Shown here in pieces: positions 1-7,021 of a stretch of 38,108 nt of DNA. The stretch covers positions 1 through 38,108 of the forward strand of contig JAPOYS010000060.1 of NCBI GenBank assembly GCA_026706455.1. Direction: 5' to 3'. Under the pieces are notes generated by a model, which saw only the letters and a list, made by a program, of their open reading frames with translations, had not been told where the DNA came from and did not search any database. Positions within the stretch are counted from its first letter, which is position 1. Each line of letters opens with the position of its first letter. The DNA comes from Chloroflexota bacterium. Lineage in GTDB: Bacteria; Chloroflexota; Anaerolineae; Aggregatilineales; Phototrophicaceae. Position numbers and translations under genes: made by a program.

Positions 1-272
1 TCATCGGCCGCGGCGATACGCTCTTCGGCTGGGGACCGCACAATGGCGATATCTTCGAGCAGACGCATCAGACGATGAACGCCGCCGCCGCCACCGCTGA
101 CGCCGACGAGCGCCACGCCGGTTATGACCAGGTGCAGGCGACCGTCGTGGACGAAGCGGTCGAATTTGTCTTGTACTGGCCCGATAATCTTGGCGCTTGG
201 CGCGATGACATCTCCGGCTATGTTCCGCCGATAGACGATGTCATCGACGCGTCTGAAATTGCCAAAGGCTAA
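1..272 (+). CDS. ABC transporter family-5 (peptide/oligosaccharide) substrate-binding protein, C-terminal fragment
   Basis: The reading frame is open from the window edge (first full codon at position 3) to a TAA at 270-272, so this is the 3' end of a longer gene. About 90 residues are visible. They include YDQVQATVVDEAVEFVLYWP and a terminal segment rich in Asp and Pro, which resembles the C-terminus of DppA/OppA-type extracellular solute-binding proteins seen in Chloroflexota. Two Dpp-type permease genes follow on the same strand after a 214-bp gap, which supports the call. An internal ATG at 75 is not a credible start because the family-like sequence continues upstream of it. The substrate cannot be told. 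No ATPase genes follow the permeases, so they must lie upstream of the window or elsewhere. Confidence 0.75.
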   Translation, partial: IGRGDTLFGWGPHNGDIFEQTHQTMNAAAATADADERHAGYDQVQATVVDEAVEFVLYWPDNLGAWRDDISGYVPPIDDVIDASEIAKG

Positions 273-388
273 TCGCCAGCCAAAGCGCAGTTCTGTAGAC
301 ACACGCGCGACAATTCCGCCGTCCACGCAAAATACCTTGCGTCTCGATATGGGCAAGAAACTGGATGAATTACGTGCTTGCTATGTCT

Positions 389-443
389 AGCTCCCCTTCC
401 CTAGCTTGCTGGGGAAGGGGCCGGGGGATGGGGTAAAAAAGCG
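389..443 (+). repeat. Dispersed palindromic repeat, copy A
   Basis: A C-rich arm (393-401) pairs with a G-rich arm (412-420) in a 9-bp stem. A conserved tail, CCGGGGGATGGGGTAAAAAA, follows at 421-440. Both ends match copy E (10110-10185, opposite strand), while the middle differs. It lies between the SBP and DppB genes, where a stem-loop could protect the SBP mRNA 3' end. No U-run follows, so it is not a classical terminator. The rest of the 273-486 gap shows no gene. Confidence 0.7.
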
Positions 444-486
444 CGGCTGGCTCGCCCGACAACACGCAAAGATGATTAACTGAAAC

Positions 487-1434
487 ATGGCACGATTCAT
501 CGCCCGGCGCCTCTTTTTCTCGTTACCTGTTCTCTTCGGCGTCACTGTTCTGATTTATGTACTCCTCTGGTTCGCTCCGGGCGATCCGGCGCTTTCCAGC
601 CTGGGCATTTATGCCTCGCCGGAACAGCTGGAGACGCTGCGGCGGCAGCTAGATCTTGATAAGCCGATTTACGTGCTTTATCTGCGCTGGCTGGGGCAGA
701 TCATGCGCCTCGACTTCGGCGTTTCCCTGATTTCGAAGGAATACGTCAGCACCTTAATCGGACACAGCCTGTGGATCACATTTCAGCTGACCACGGTAGC
801 GATGGTGATGGTGGTGGTGATCGCCTTTCCCACCGGCATCATCTCCGCCGTCAAACGCAACAGCGTGAGCGACATGCTCAGCCGCATCTTTTCCCTCCTC
901 GGCATCTCCATGCCCAACTTCTGGCTGGCTCTGCTCTTCATCACCTTTATCGCCGTCGGCTTGGGCTGGTTCCCGCCCGGCGGCTATGTCTCGCCGGACA
1001 AAGGCTTTGGTCCCTGGCTCCAAGCGCTGATACTGCCATCCCTGTCCATAGCGGCGGCGCCGGCCTCGGCTTTGTCGCGCATGGTCCGCGCCAGCATGCT
1101 CGATGTACTGAGCAAAGATTATATTCGAACGGCGCGCGCCAAAGGGCAGCGCGAACGCTGGGTCGTCTTGCGGCATGCGCTTCGCAATTCGCTGATGGCG
1201 CCGCTGACCATCATCGGCATGCAGATCGGCTATCTGATGGGCGGCGCCATTATCGTCGAGGTGATATTCTTCTTCCCCGGTATGGGCCGTTTACTGCTGG
1301 AAGCGGGTATCGATCAGGATTATTCGGTCGTGCAGGGCGTGGCGCTGGTATCAGCAGTCGCCTTCATCCTAGTCAACGTCCTAATCGATTTTCTCTATAT
1401 GCTCATTGACCCGCGCATTCGAGATTCGGCATAA
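487..1434 (+). CDS. ABC transporter permease, DppB/OppB type
   Basis: This 315-residue integral membrane protein is a normal length for DppB. It opens with the typical FIARRLFFSLPVLFGVTVLI first membrane helix and then a periplasmic stretch containing LDLDKPIYVLYLRWL. About five further hydrophobic segments follow. The cytoplasmic coupling (EAA-like) loop reads YIRTARAKGQRERWVVLRHA at about residues 214-233, and the C-terminus ends in LIDPRIR, as is usual for the family. It forms one half of the membrane channel with the DppC-type protein that begins 9 bp later, and is probably fed by the SBP ending at 272. No strong ribosome site is visible before the ATG. The substrate is unknown: family-5 systems import peptides, but also oligosaccharides and nickel. 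Confidence 0.9.
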   Translation: MARFIARRLFFSLPVLFGVTVLIYVLLWFAPGDPALSSLGIYASPEQLETLRRQLDLDKPIYVLYLRWLGQIMRLDFGVSLISKEYVSTLIGHSLWITFQLTTVAMVMVVVIAFPTGIISAVKRNSVSDMLSRIFSLLGISMPNFWLALLFITFIAVGLGWFPPGGYVSPDKGFGPWLQALILPSLSIAAAPASALSRMVRASMLDVLSKDYIRTARAKGQRERWVVLRHALRNSLMAPLTIIGMQIGYLMGGAIIVEVIFFFPGMGRLLLEAGIDQDYSVVQGVALVSAVAFILVNVLIDFLYMLIDPRIRDSA

Positions 1435-1443
1435 GGGCGCGCC

Positions 1444-2289
1444 ATGCACAGACTCTGGTGGCTGCGGAACGACCCTCTCGCCTTGATCGGACTGATTGTC
1501 TTGCTCATTCTGTCCGTCAGCGCCGTTTTCGCCGCGCAGATCGCGCCTTTCGACCCAACCGAACAGCACCTCTCCGACACCTTGCAGCCGCCCGACGAGA
1601 TTTATCGCTTCGGCACCGATCAATTCGGGCGCGACATTCTAAGCCGGGTCATCCACGGGACGCAGATATCGCTCGGCTTGGGTTCGCTGGCGGTGATTCT
1701 GGCAGTCACCGCAGGCACGACAATTGGCTTGGCCGCCGGTTACATCGGCGGGCGCGTCGATGAAATCATCATGCGAGTGATCGATATTTTCTTCGCCTTC
1801 CCGCCCATTGTGCTGGCGATATTCCTGATGGCGACCTTGGGGCCGAGCTTGCTTAATGTGGTTATCGTCGTCGCGCTAGTGACGATTCCGCAGTTTACCC
1901 GCATCGCGCGCAGCGTCGCCATCAGCGAACGGAACCAGGATTATGTGCTGGCGGCGCGGGCTATGGGCGCCTCGACTGCGGCGGTGTTGCGCCGGCACCT
2001 GCTAGTCAACGCTTTTCCGCCACTGGCGGTGCAGGTGACCGTGCTGCTGGCTGACGCCATTCTAATCGAGGCCTCGCTGAGTTTTCTGGGCATCGGCGTG
2101 CGCCCGCCGACGCCGACCTGGGGCGGCATCCTCAGCGCCGGGCGCGATTATGTTTTCACCGGATTCTGGTGGTTCACCGTGTTTCCAGGCTTGGCGATAT
2201 TCCTCGCCGTATTCTCCTTGAACGTTCTGGGCGACGGCTTGCGCGATTTCATCGATCCGACGACGCGCCCGCAAGGCGCCGTAGAATAA
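1444..2289 (+). CDS. ABC transporter permease, DppC/OppC type
   Basis: This 281-residue protein is the partner of the preceding DppB-type permease. It starts 9 bp after the upstream stop, with AAGGG in the spacer as ribosome site. The first helix (NDPLALIGLIVLLILSVSAV) and the phrase FGTDQFGRDILSRVIHGTQI after it are hallmarks of DppC. The coupling loop reads YVLAARAMGASTAAVLRRHL at about residues 167-186, followed by the usual LSFLGIGVRPPTPTWG. Together the two permeases make the heterodimeric pore. No DppD/DppF ATPase genes follow; an epimerase gene comes next, so ATPases must be supplied from elsewhere. Confidence 0.9.
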   Translation: MHRLWWLRNDPLALIGLIVLLILSVSAVFAAQIAPFDPTEQHLSDTLQPPDEIYRFGTDQFGRDILSRVIHGTQISLGLGSLAVILAVTAGTTIGLAAGYIGGRVDEIIMRVIDIFFAFPPIVLAIFLMATLGPSLLNVVIVVALVTIPQFTRIARSVAISERNQDYVLAARAMGASTAAVLRRHLLVNAFPPLAVQVTVLLADAILIEASLSFLGIGVRPPTPTWGGILSAGRDYVFTGFWWFTVFPGLAIFLAVFSLNVLGDGLRDFIDPTTRPQGAVE

Positions 2290-2338
2290 CGTCGCCTGCG
2301 AGAGTATTCTGCTGATTATCTTGAAGGGAGCGATAACC

Positions 2339-3361
2339 ATGAAGATACTAATTTCCGGCGTCACCGGACGCGTCGGCGCAAACCTGGCGCATCAACTTAT
2401 CGAGCGCGGCCATCACGTGCGCGGGCTGGTGATGCCGGGCGACCCTAAGGCGGATAAGGCCGTTGATCTGGGTGTGGAGATCGTCGAAGCGGACATCGCC
2501 GATTCCGATCGCGTGCGGGCGGCGGCCGACGGCGTCGACATCGTCATCCACCAGGCAGCGCAAATCCTGGAGGGCATTTATCCTTCCGAGCGCATGCTGG
2601 AGATCAACACCAAGTCCACGATCAGCCTGCTGGAAGGCGCCTTGGCATCGAGTACGCCGGTCCAGCGATTCATTCTTGCCAGCACCGACCAAACCTACCA
2701 ACCCTTCGTCACCCATCAGGTCACCTTCTATGAAGACTCACCGCAACAGCCGGCCGATATATACGCATTGACCAAGCTGCTTTCGGAGAAGATCTGCCGA
2801 GCATACATGGCTGAATATGGCATACCCGTGACGATCCTGCGCTACAGCTCGATCCTGGCTGCCAACGAGGTGCTTGGCGTTCTCAACCCGGTCTGGCTGA
2901 ACTACTTCGTCGAACTGGCCGCGGCGAAGAACCGCATCCCCTGGTTCGGCGCTGAACATGTGGACGAAGCCCAAGCGATTATCAGCGACCTGCTGGAGAC
3001 GCCGGACGCCGTCTGCGCTGTCACCGACCCGAACGGCAAATCCTGGGCTCTGGCTTTCACCGACGTCCGCGATGTCGTAGCCGGCACCTTGCTGGCATTG
3101 GAGAACGATACCGCCATCGGCGAAGCTTTCAACATGGTCGGGCCCGTTCCAGTCACCTATACGACGGCCGCCCGCCTCATCGCTGACAACACCGATCGTC
3201 CCTACGTCGATGTCAAGATGCCATTCTACTGGGGACCGCATGTCTCCAACGAAAAGGCGCGCTCCATGCTCGGCTACAATCCACAATACAGTTTCGACAA
3301 GATGGTGGAAACCGCCTTGGCCCATCAGCGTGGCGATTCCATCGATCAGATCCCGAACTAG
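2339..3361 (+). CDS. NAD(P)-dependent epimerase/dehydratase (extended SDR)
   Basis: This cytosolic Rossmann-fold enzyme has 340 residues from the preferred start. The nucleotide-binding motif GVTGRVG lies at residues 7-13, the acidic pair ADIAD near 51-55 and the active-site YALTK (Tyr142, Lys146) at 142-146, with Ser115-Thr116 as the expected partner residues. This is the pattern of extended short-chain dehydrogenases acting on nucleotide sugars or free sugars. An in-frame TTG at 2321 would add six residues, but those bases contain the ribosome site AAGGGAG (2324-2330), so ATG 2339 is chosen. It follows the permease by 49 bp and is probably co-transcribed, suggesting a job on the imported compound. 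The exact substrate is not recognisable. Confidence 0.85.
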   Translation: MKILISGVTGRVGANLAHQLIERGHHVRGLVMPGDPKADKAVDLGVEIVEADIADSDRVRAAADGVDIVIHQAAQILEGIYPSERMLEINTKSTISLLEGALASSTPVQRFILASTDQTYQPFVTHQVTFYEDSPQQPADIYALTKLLSEKICRAYMAEYGIPVTILRYSSILAANEVLGVLNPVWLNYFVELAAAKNRIPWFGAEHVDEAQAIISDLLETPDAVCAVTDPNGKSWALAFTDVRDVVAGTLLALENDTAIGEAFNMVGPVPVTYTTAARLIADNTDRPYVDVKMPFYWGPHVSNEKARSMLGYNPQYSFDKMVETALAHQRGDSIDQIPN

Positions 3362-3392
3362 AAGCCGGTGTACATTCGGCAATTCAGCGTAT

Positions 3393-3421
3393 TTGCCACC
3401 GGTTTGCGCAATCGGTACAAT
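3393..3421 (+). promoter_or_regulatory. Candidate sigma70 promoter with operator-like palindrome, sugar operon
   Basis: TTGCCA (3393-3398) and TACAAT (3416-3421) are separated by exactly 17 bp, each one base off consensus. Inside the spacer lies the perfect 8-bp palindrome TTGCGCAA (3403-3410) with a central CG. It is flanked loosely by ACCGG and CGGT. LacI-family repressors favour palindromes with a central CG, so a sugar-responsive repressor is plausible. The regulator gene is not in the window. The start codon of the first gene lies about 160 bp downstream, leaving a long leader. Confidence 0.55.
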
Positions 3422-3584
3422 CTAGCTGTGAGCATGTGCTTACGGTTCTGTCCGCTTGAAACCGCCCGGCAAGCGCTTCGACGGTATGTCAGGAGAAGGG
3501 AGGAAACTGAAGACGCTTCGCCAGCTTTAGGCGGGCCGGGCGACCAATACTAGTACGGTCTGAGTTTTCTTAGCGAGGCTAAAA

Positions 3585-4886
3585 ATGAATAGATTGCTGA
3601 AACACTTAACGCTGCTCTTGATTCTGCTGCTTCTCTTCACCACCGCCGCCCTGACACCGGCACAGGATGCGGTGGAGTTGGAGCTTTGGTATCACGGCGG
3701 AACACAAGAAGAGAACGACGAAACGCGCGCCCAGGTCGATCGCTTCAACGCGATGCAAGACGCGATCCAGGTCAACTTCGTCGAACTGGCCGGTTCGCTG
3801 GTCGCGGGCACCGGCTATAACGACGCGGTGAACGCCGCTGCGGTCGCCGGTGATCTCCCCTGCATTCTCGATCTCGATGGCCCCAATCTCTACAACTACG
3901 CCTGGGCCGGCTTCCTGGCGCCAATGGACGATTACATGTCGGATGAACTGCGCGCCGATATCCTGCCGTCTCTGATCGATCAGGGCACCTACAACGGCAA
4001 GATCTATGCCATGGGTCAATACGATTCGGGCTTGGCTCTCGTTGGCCGCGTGTCCTTGCTGGAAGAAGCCGGCGTCCGCATCCCGAGCAACATAGACGAC
4101 GCCTGGGATCTCGACGAGTTCAACGGCGTCCTGGCAAGTCTGCAAGCTTTGGAGGGCGTCCAATACGCCATAGACCTCAAGATGAATTACGGCGCCGGCG
4201 AGTGGTACACCTATGCCTTCAGCCCGGTGGTTCAGGGCTTCGGCGGCGATCTGATTGACACCGAGACCTTGAGCGCCGAAGCTGTCCTGAACGGTCCCGA
4301 AGCGGTCGCGGCCATGGAATGGATCAGGAGCCTCTTTGAGAATGGCTATGCCACGCTCACCCCGCCGGATGACAACGAATTCATCAACGGAAACGCGGCG
4401 ATGGGCTTCCTCGGTCACTGGATGGCGACCGGCTACTATGAAGCCTTCGGCGATGACATGATCGTCCTGCCGGTCGTGAACTTCGGCGCCCGCCAAGCCA
4501 CCGGCATGGGCTCCTGGGCTTGGTCCATCACCACACAATGCGACCATCCCGACGAAGCCTGGACCTTCATGGAGTTCATGCTCACGCCGGAAGAGATCCT
4601 GAGCATCACCAATGTGAACGCGGCTGTGCCCGGTCGCCTCTCGGCTCTGGCGATGTCCGAGCTCTTCGGCGAAGGCGGACGCATGAACATCTTCGTGCAG
4701 CAGCTCGAATCCGGCATTGCCATACCAAGACCGATTACGCCCGGCTACCCGGCCGTCACTTCCGCCTTCTTCACCGCGATGGACAACATCATCAAGGGCG
4801 GTGATATTCAAATGGAATTGGATGCCGCTGTCGACAAGATCGCGCAGGATGTCGCCGACAACAATGGCTATCCGCTACAGAATTAA
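3585..4886 (+). CDS. Sugar ABC transporter substrate-binding protein (family 1)
   Basis: This 433-residue exported protein begins with a clear signal peptide: basic MNRLLKH, a leucine-rich core, then TPAQDA as the likely cleavage zone near residue 26. The mature part opens ELELWYHGG, and contains YNGKIYAMGQYDSGLAL and later the FINGNAAMGFLGHWMAT segment. These are features of MalE/UgpB-type sugar-binding proteins. It heads an operon with MalF-like and MalG-like permeases and a GH32 enzyme, so a fructose-containing oligosaccharide or sucrose is the likely ligand (inference from context). No lipobox cysteine is visible, so it is either free in a periplasm-like space or held by the permeases. 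A GCGAGG ribosome site lies just upstream. Confidence 0.9.
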   Translation: MNRLLKHLTLLLILLLLFTTAALTPAQDAVELELWYHGGTQEENDETRAQVDRFNAMQDAIQVNFVELAGSLVAGTGYNDAVNAAAVAGDLPCILDLDGPNLYNYAWAGFLAPMDDYMSDELRADILPSLIDQGTYNGKIYAMGQYDSGLALVGRVSLLEEAGVRIPSNIDDAWDLDEFNGVLASLQALEGVQYAIDLKMNYGAGEWYTYAFSPVVQGFGGDLIDTETLSAEAVLNGPEAVAAMEWIRSLFENGYATLTPPDDNEFINGNAAMGFLGHWMATGYYEAFGDDMIVLPVVNFGARQATGMGSWAWSITTQCDHPDEAWTFMEFMLTPEEILSITNVNAAVPGRLSALAMSELFGEGGRMNIFVQQLESGIAIPRPITPGYPAVTSAFFTAMDNIIKGGDIQMELDAAVDKIAQDVADNNGYPLQN

Positions 4887-4912
4887 GCCTTGCCTGTAAG
4901 GCCTCCAAGTCA

Positions 4913-4946
4913 GTAGCCGCGGCGCAGTCCATTCGCCCGCGGCTGC
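4913..4946 (+). promoter_or_regulatory. Stem-loop between sugar SBP and permease genes
   Basis: GTAGCCGCGG (4913-4922) pairs with CCGCGGCTGC (4937-4946), a 10-bp GC-rich stem with one G-U pair and a 14-nt loop. A second small hairpin (GCCTT/AAGGC) directly follows the SBP stop codon. No U-run follows. Such stems commonly let the binding protein be expressed above the permeases by stabilising the upstream mRNA. Confidence 0.5.
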
Positions 4947-5015
4947 TCGACGCCATTCGCGGCGCAAATCGGAAGGGACGACCAACCTGCTTGACTTGCT
5001 TGGGTAGGCGATCTC

Positions 5016-6098
5016 ATGAGACGGTCAACAGGTCCGACAGGTCACGAAACGGTTTATGCCTGGCTGATGAGCGCCCCCGCGCTCATCGGCTTGTTCATCT
5101 TCGTCGCCCTGCCCCTCTTTGGCGGCGTCTATTGGAGCCTCACCAATAAACGACTCATCTCGCCGCTGCCCACCGAATACATCGGCCTGCAGAATTACTG
5201 GAACCTGCTCGGCCTGCAAATCATTAAATTGCAGCCGGAAATCGATGAGGCGACCGGGGCTGCGCAGGTCGACCTGGAAGGGAACCCGATCTATCCCCGG
5301 ACCCGCACCATCGTCCGCGGCAACCCGGCCTATAGCGGCTTCCGCGAGTGGTTCACCACCGATGTTTTCGGGGGGCGCTATGTCGTCATCGCCCGCGACC
5401 CCACATTTCTGCGCTCGCTCATCAATACCTGCGTATTTGTCCTGGTGATCGTGCCCGGGCAAGGCGGCCTCGCCCTGATCATGGCCCTGCTGGTCAACCA
5501 GCGGCTGCGCGGCCGCTATGTCTTTCGCACCATTTATTTCAGCCCGGTGGTCACATCCATGGCGGTGCTCGCCATCGTCTGGACCTTTCTCTACAATCCG
5601 GACCAAGGCTTGATCAATCGCTTTCTCAGCGCGATCACTTTTGGTCGCTTTCAGCCGGATTGGCTAGTCAGCGCCGATTCCGCCCTGCTGGCGATAATCA
5701 TTCTTTCCGCCTGGCAAGCGGCCGGCTTCCAAATGGTCATCTTCCTGGCCGGATTGCAGGGCATCCCGCAGTCCCTCTACGAAGCGGCGCAAATCGACGG
5801 CGGCAACACCTGGCAGCAATTCCGGCATGTGACGATCCCGCAACTGCGCAACACCACCATATTCGTCATCATCAGCACGACCATTCTGGCCTTTCGCCTC
5901 TTCACCCAGGTTGATGTGATGACCAAGGGCGGACCGCAAGATGCCACCGTCACGGTCGTTTTCCATGCCGTCGATACCGGCTTTCGACAACAGAAGATCG
6001 GCTACGGCTCCGCTGTCACGGTACTGTTTTTCATCATTGTGGTGACGATCGCCTTGATCCAGCGCGCCCTGCTGAAATCGGATATCGAGGTGGAGTAG
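5016..6098 (+). CDS. Sugar ABC transporter permease, MalF/UgpA type
   Basis: This 360-residue membrane protein has a first helix at about residues 15-40 (WLMSAPALIGLFIFVALPLF) and a further set of hydrophobic segments from about residue 140 onward. The coupling loop YEAAQIDGGNTWQQFRHVTI lies at about residues 255-274, the classical EAA motif of sugar permeases. It is longer than the usual 290-310 residues because about 60-70 extra hydrophilic residues lie between the first helix and the family phrase FLRSLINT (about residues 70-135). It pairs with the MalG-type protein that begins 5 bp later. Start ATG 5016 is preceded by only a weak ribosome site. Confidence 0.9.
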   Translation: MRRSTGPTGHETVYAWLMSAPALIGLFIFVALPLFGGVYWSLTNKRLISPLPTEYIGLQNYWNLLGLQIIKLQPEIDEATGAAQVDLEGNPIYPRTRTIVRGNPAYSGFREWFTTDVFGGRYVVIARDPTFLRSLINTCVFVLVIVPGQGGLALIMALLVNQRLRGRYVFRTIYFSPVVTSMAVLAIVWTFLYNPDQGLINRFLSAITFGRFQPDWLVSADSALLAIIILSAWQAAGFQMVIFLAGLQGIPQSLYEAAQIDGGNTWQQFRHVTIPQLRNTTIFVIISTTILAFRLFTQVDVMTKGGPQDATVTVVFHAVDTGFRQQKIGYGSAVTVLFFIIVVTIALIQRALLKSDIEVE

Positions 6099-6103
6099 GC
6101 CCT

Positions 6104-7021
6104 ATGTCCGCAAGCCCAGCCAAAACCAGCGATCGCCGCGAACAGCGCGTCAAGTCGCCCCGTCCGGTCCGCCGGACGATTACGCTCGCCATCGATTACG
6201 GCATCATGATCGCGCTGGCGCTATTCTTCCTGTTTCCGATAGTCTTCATGATCGTGTCCTCATTCAAACCGGAAAAGCTGATGTTCGACGATCTGAAGAC
6301 AATACTCTGGGCCTTTATCCCGCGCGATGTCACCCTCGAAAACTACAGCAGCGTGTTCCGCCGCGTGCCCTTCGGCCGCTTCATGTTCAACTCCACCTTC
6401 ATCGTCCTGGCGACGGTCAGCGCGGGAATGCTGGTCAACAGCATGATCGCCTTCGCTCTGGCGCGCCTGCGCTGGCGGGGGAAGACCCTCATTCTGTCCG
6501 CGATAATTGCGCTCTCCATAGTGCCGCTGGACGCGATCGTGGTGCCCTTGCTGGTCTTGGTCAACGGCTTTCCCTGGCTAGACGGGACGATCGGCTGGCT
6601 GGATACATTACACGTGCAAATCATCCCCTTCATAGCCGATGCCTTTTCGATCTTCCTCTTTTACCAATTCTTCATCGGCATCCCGCGCGACTTCGATGAA
6701 GCGGCTTACATTGATGGCGCAAGCCCGGTCTCGGTCTACCGGCGCATTATCGTGCCGCTGTCCCGGCCCGTTTTCGCTACTGTCGCGATCCTCCAGGCTC
6801 TGTTTCTGTGGAGCTCCTATCTCTGGCCGCTCATGGCGACCCGCGGCGAAGACTCGCGCCCCCTAACCGTCGGCATCACATCCTTCTATGGGCAGGACGT
6901 GAAATGGGCGCAGATCATGGCCTTCGCCTCGATGATTACCATCCCGGTGCTCATCCTCTTCCTGCTCTTTCAAAAGTGGTTCGTCCAAAGCGTCGCCGCC
7001 AGCGGGCTGAAGGGCGCCTAG
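6104..7021 (+). CDS. Sugar ABC transporter permease, MalG/UgpE type
   Basis: This 305-residue inner-membrane protein starts with a basic hydrophilic tail of about 27 residues, then the first helix (IALALFFLFPIVFMIVSSFK). A periplasmic segment with LENYSSVFRRVPFGRFMFNS follows, then more helices and the coupling loop FDEAAYIDGASPVSVYRRII at about residues 196-215. This is the standard layout of the second sugar permease. It starts 5 bp after the MalF-type gene, with GGAG in the overlap zone, and its TAG stop is immediately followed by the GH32 start codon. No MalK/MsmX-type ATPase gene is found here; sugar importers of this class often share one ATPase encoded elsewhere. Confidence 0.9.
   Translation: MSASPAKTSDRREQRVKSPRPVRRTITLAIDYGIMIALALFFLFPIVFMIVSSFKPEKLMFDDLKTILWAFIPRDVTLENYSSVFRRVPFGRFMFNSTFIVLATVSAGMLVNSMIAFALARLRWRGKTLILSAIIALSIVPLDAIVVPLLVLVNGFPWLDGTIGWLDTLHVQIIPFIADAFSIFLFYQFFIGIPRDFDEAAYIDGASPVSVYRRIIVPLSRPVFATVAILQALFLWSSYLWPLMATRGEDSRPLTVGITSFYGQDVKWAQIMAFASMITIPVLILFLLFQKWFVQSVAASGLKGA

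Noticed and set aside
349..390. 13-codon frame ahead of copy A
   Set aside because: It has no clear ribosome site and runs into the repeat; too short to support.
2321..2338. TTG start at 2321 for the epimerase
   Set aside because: These bases hold the AAGGGAG ribosome site for ATG 2339, and the family N-terminus begins at MKILISG.
3606..4811. 401-codon minus-strand open frame opposite the sugar SBP gene
   Set aside because: It is a shadow of the SBP gene caused by high GC at third positions; its His- and Asp-rich translation matches no family.
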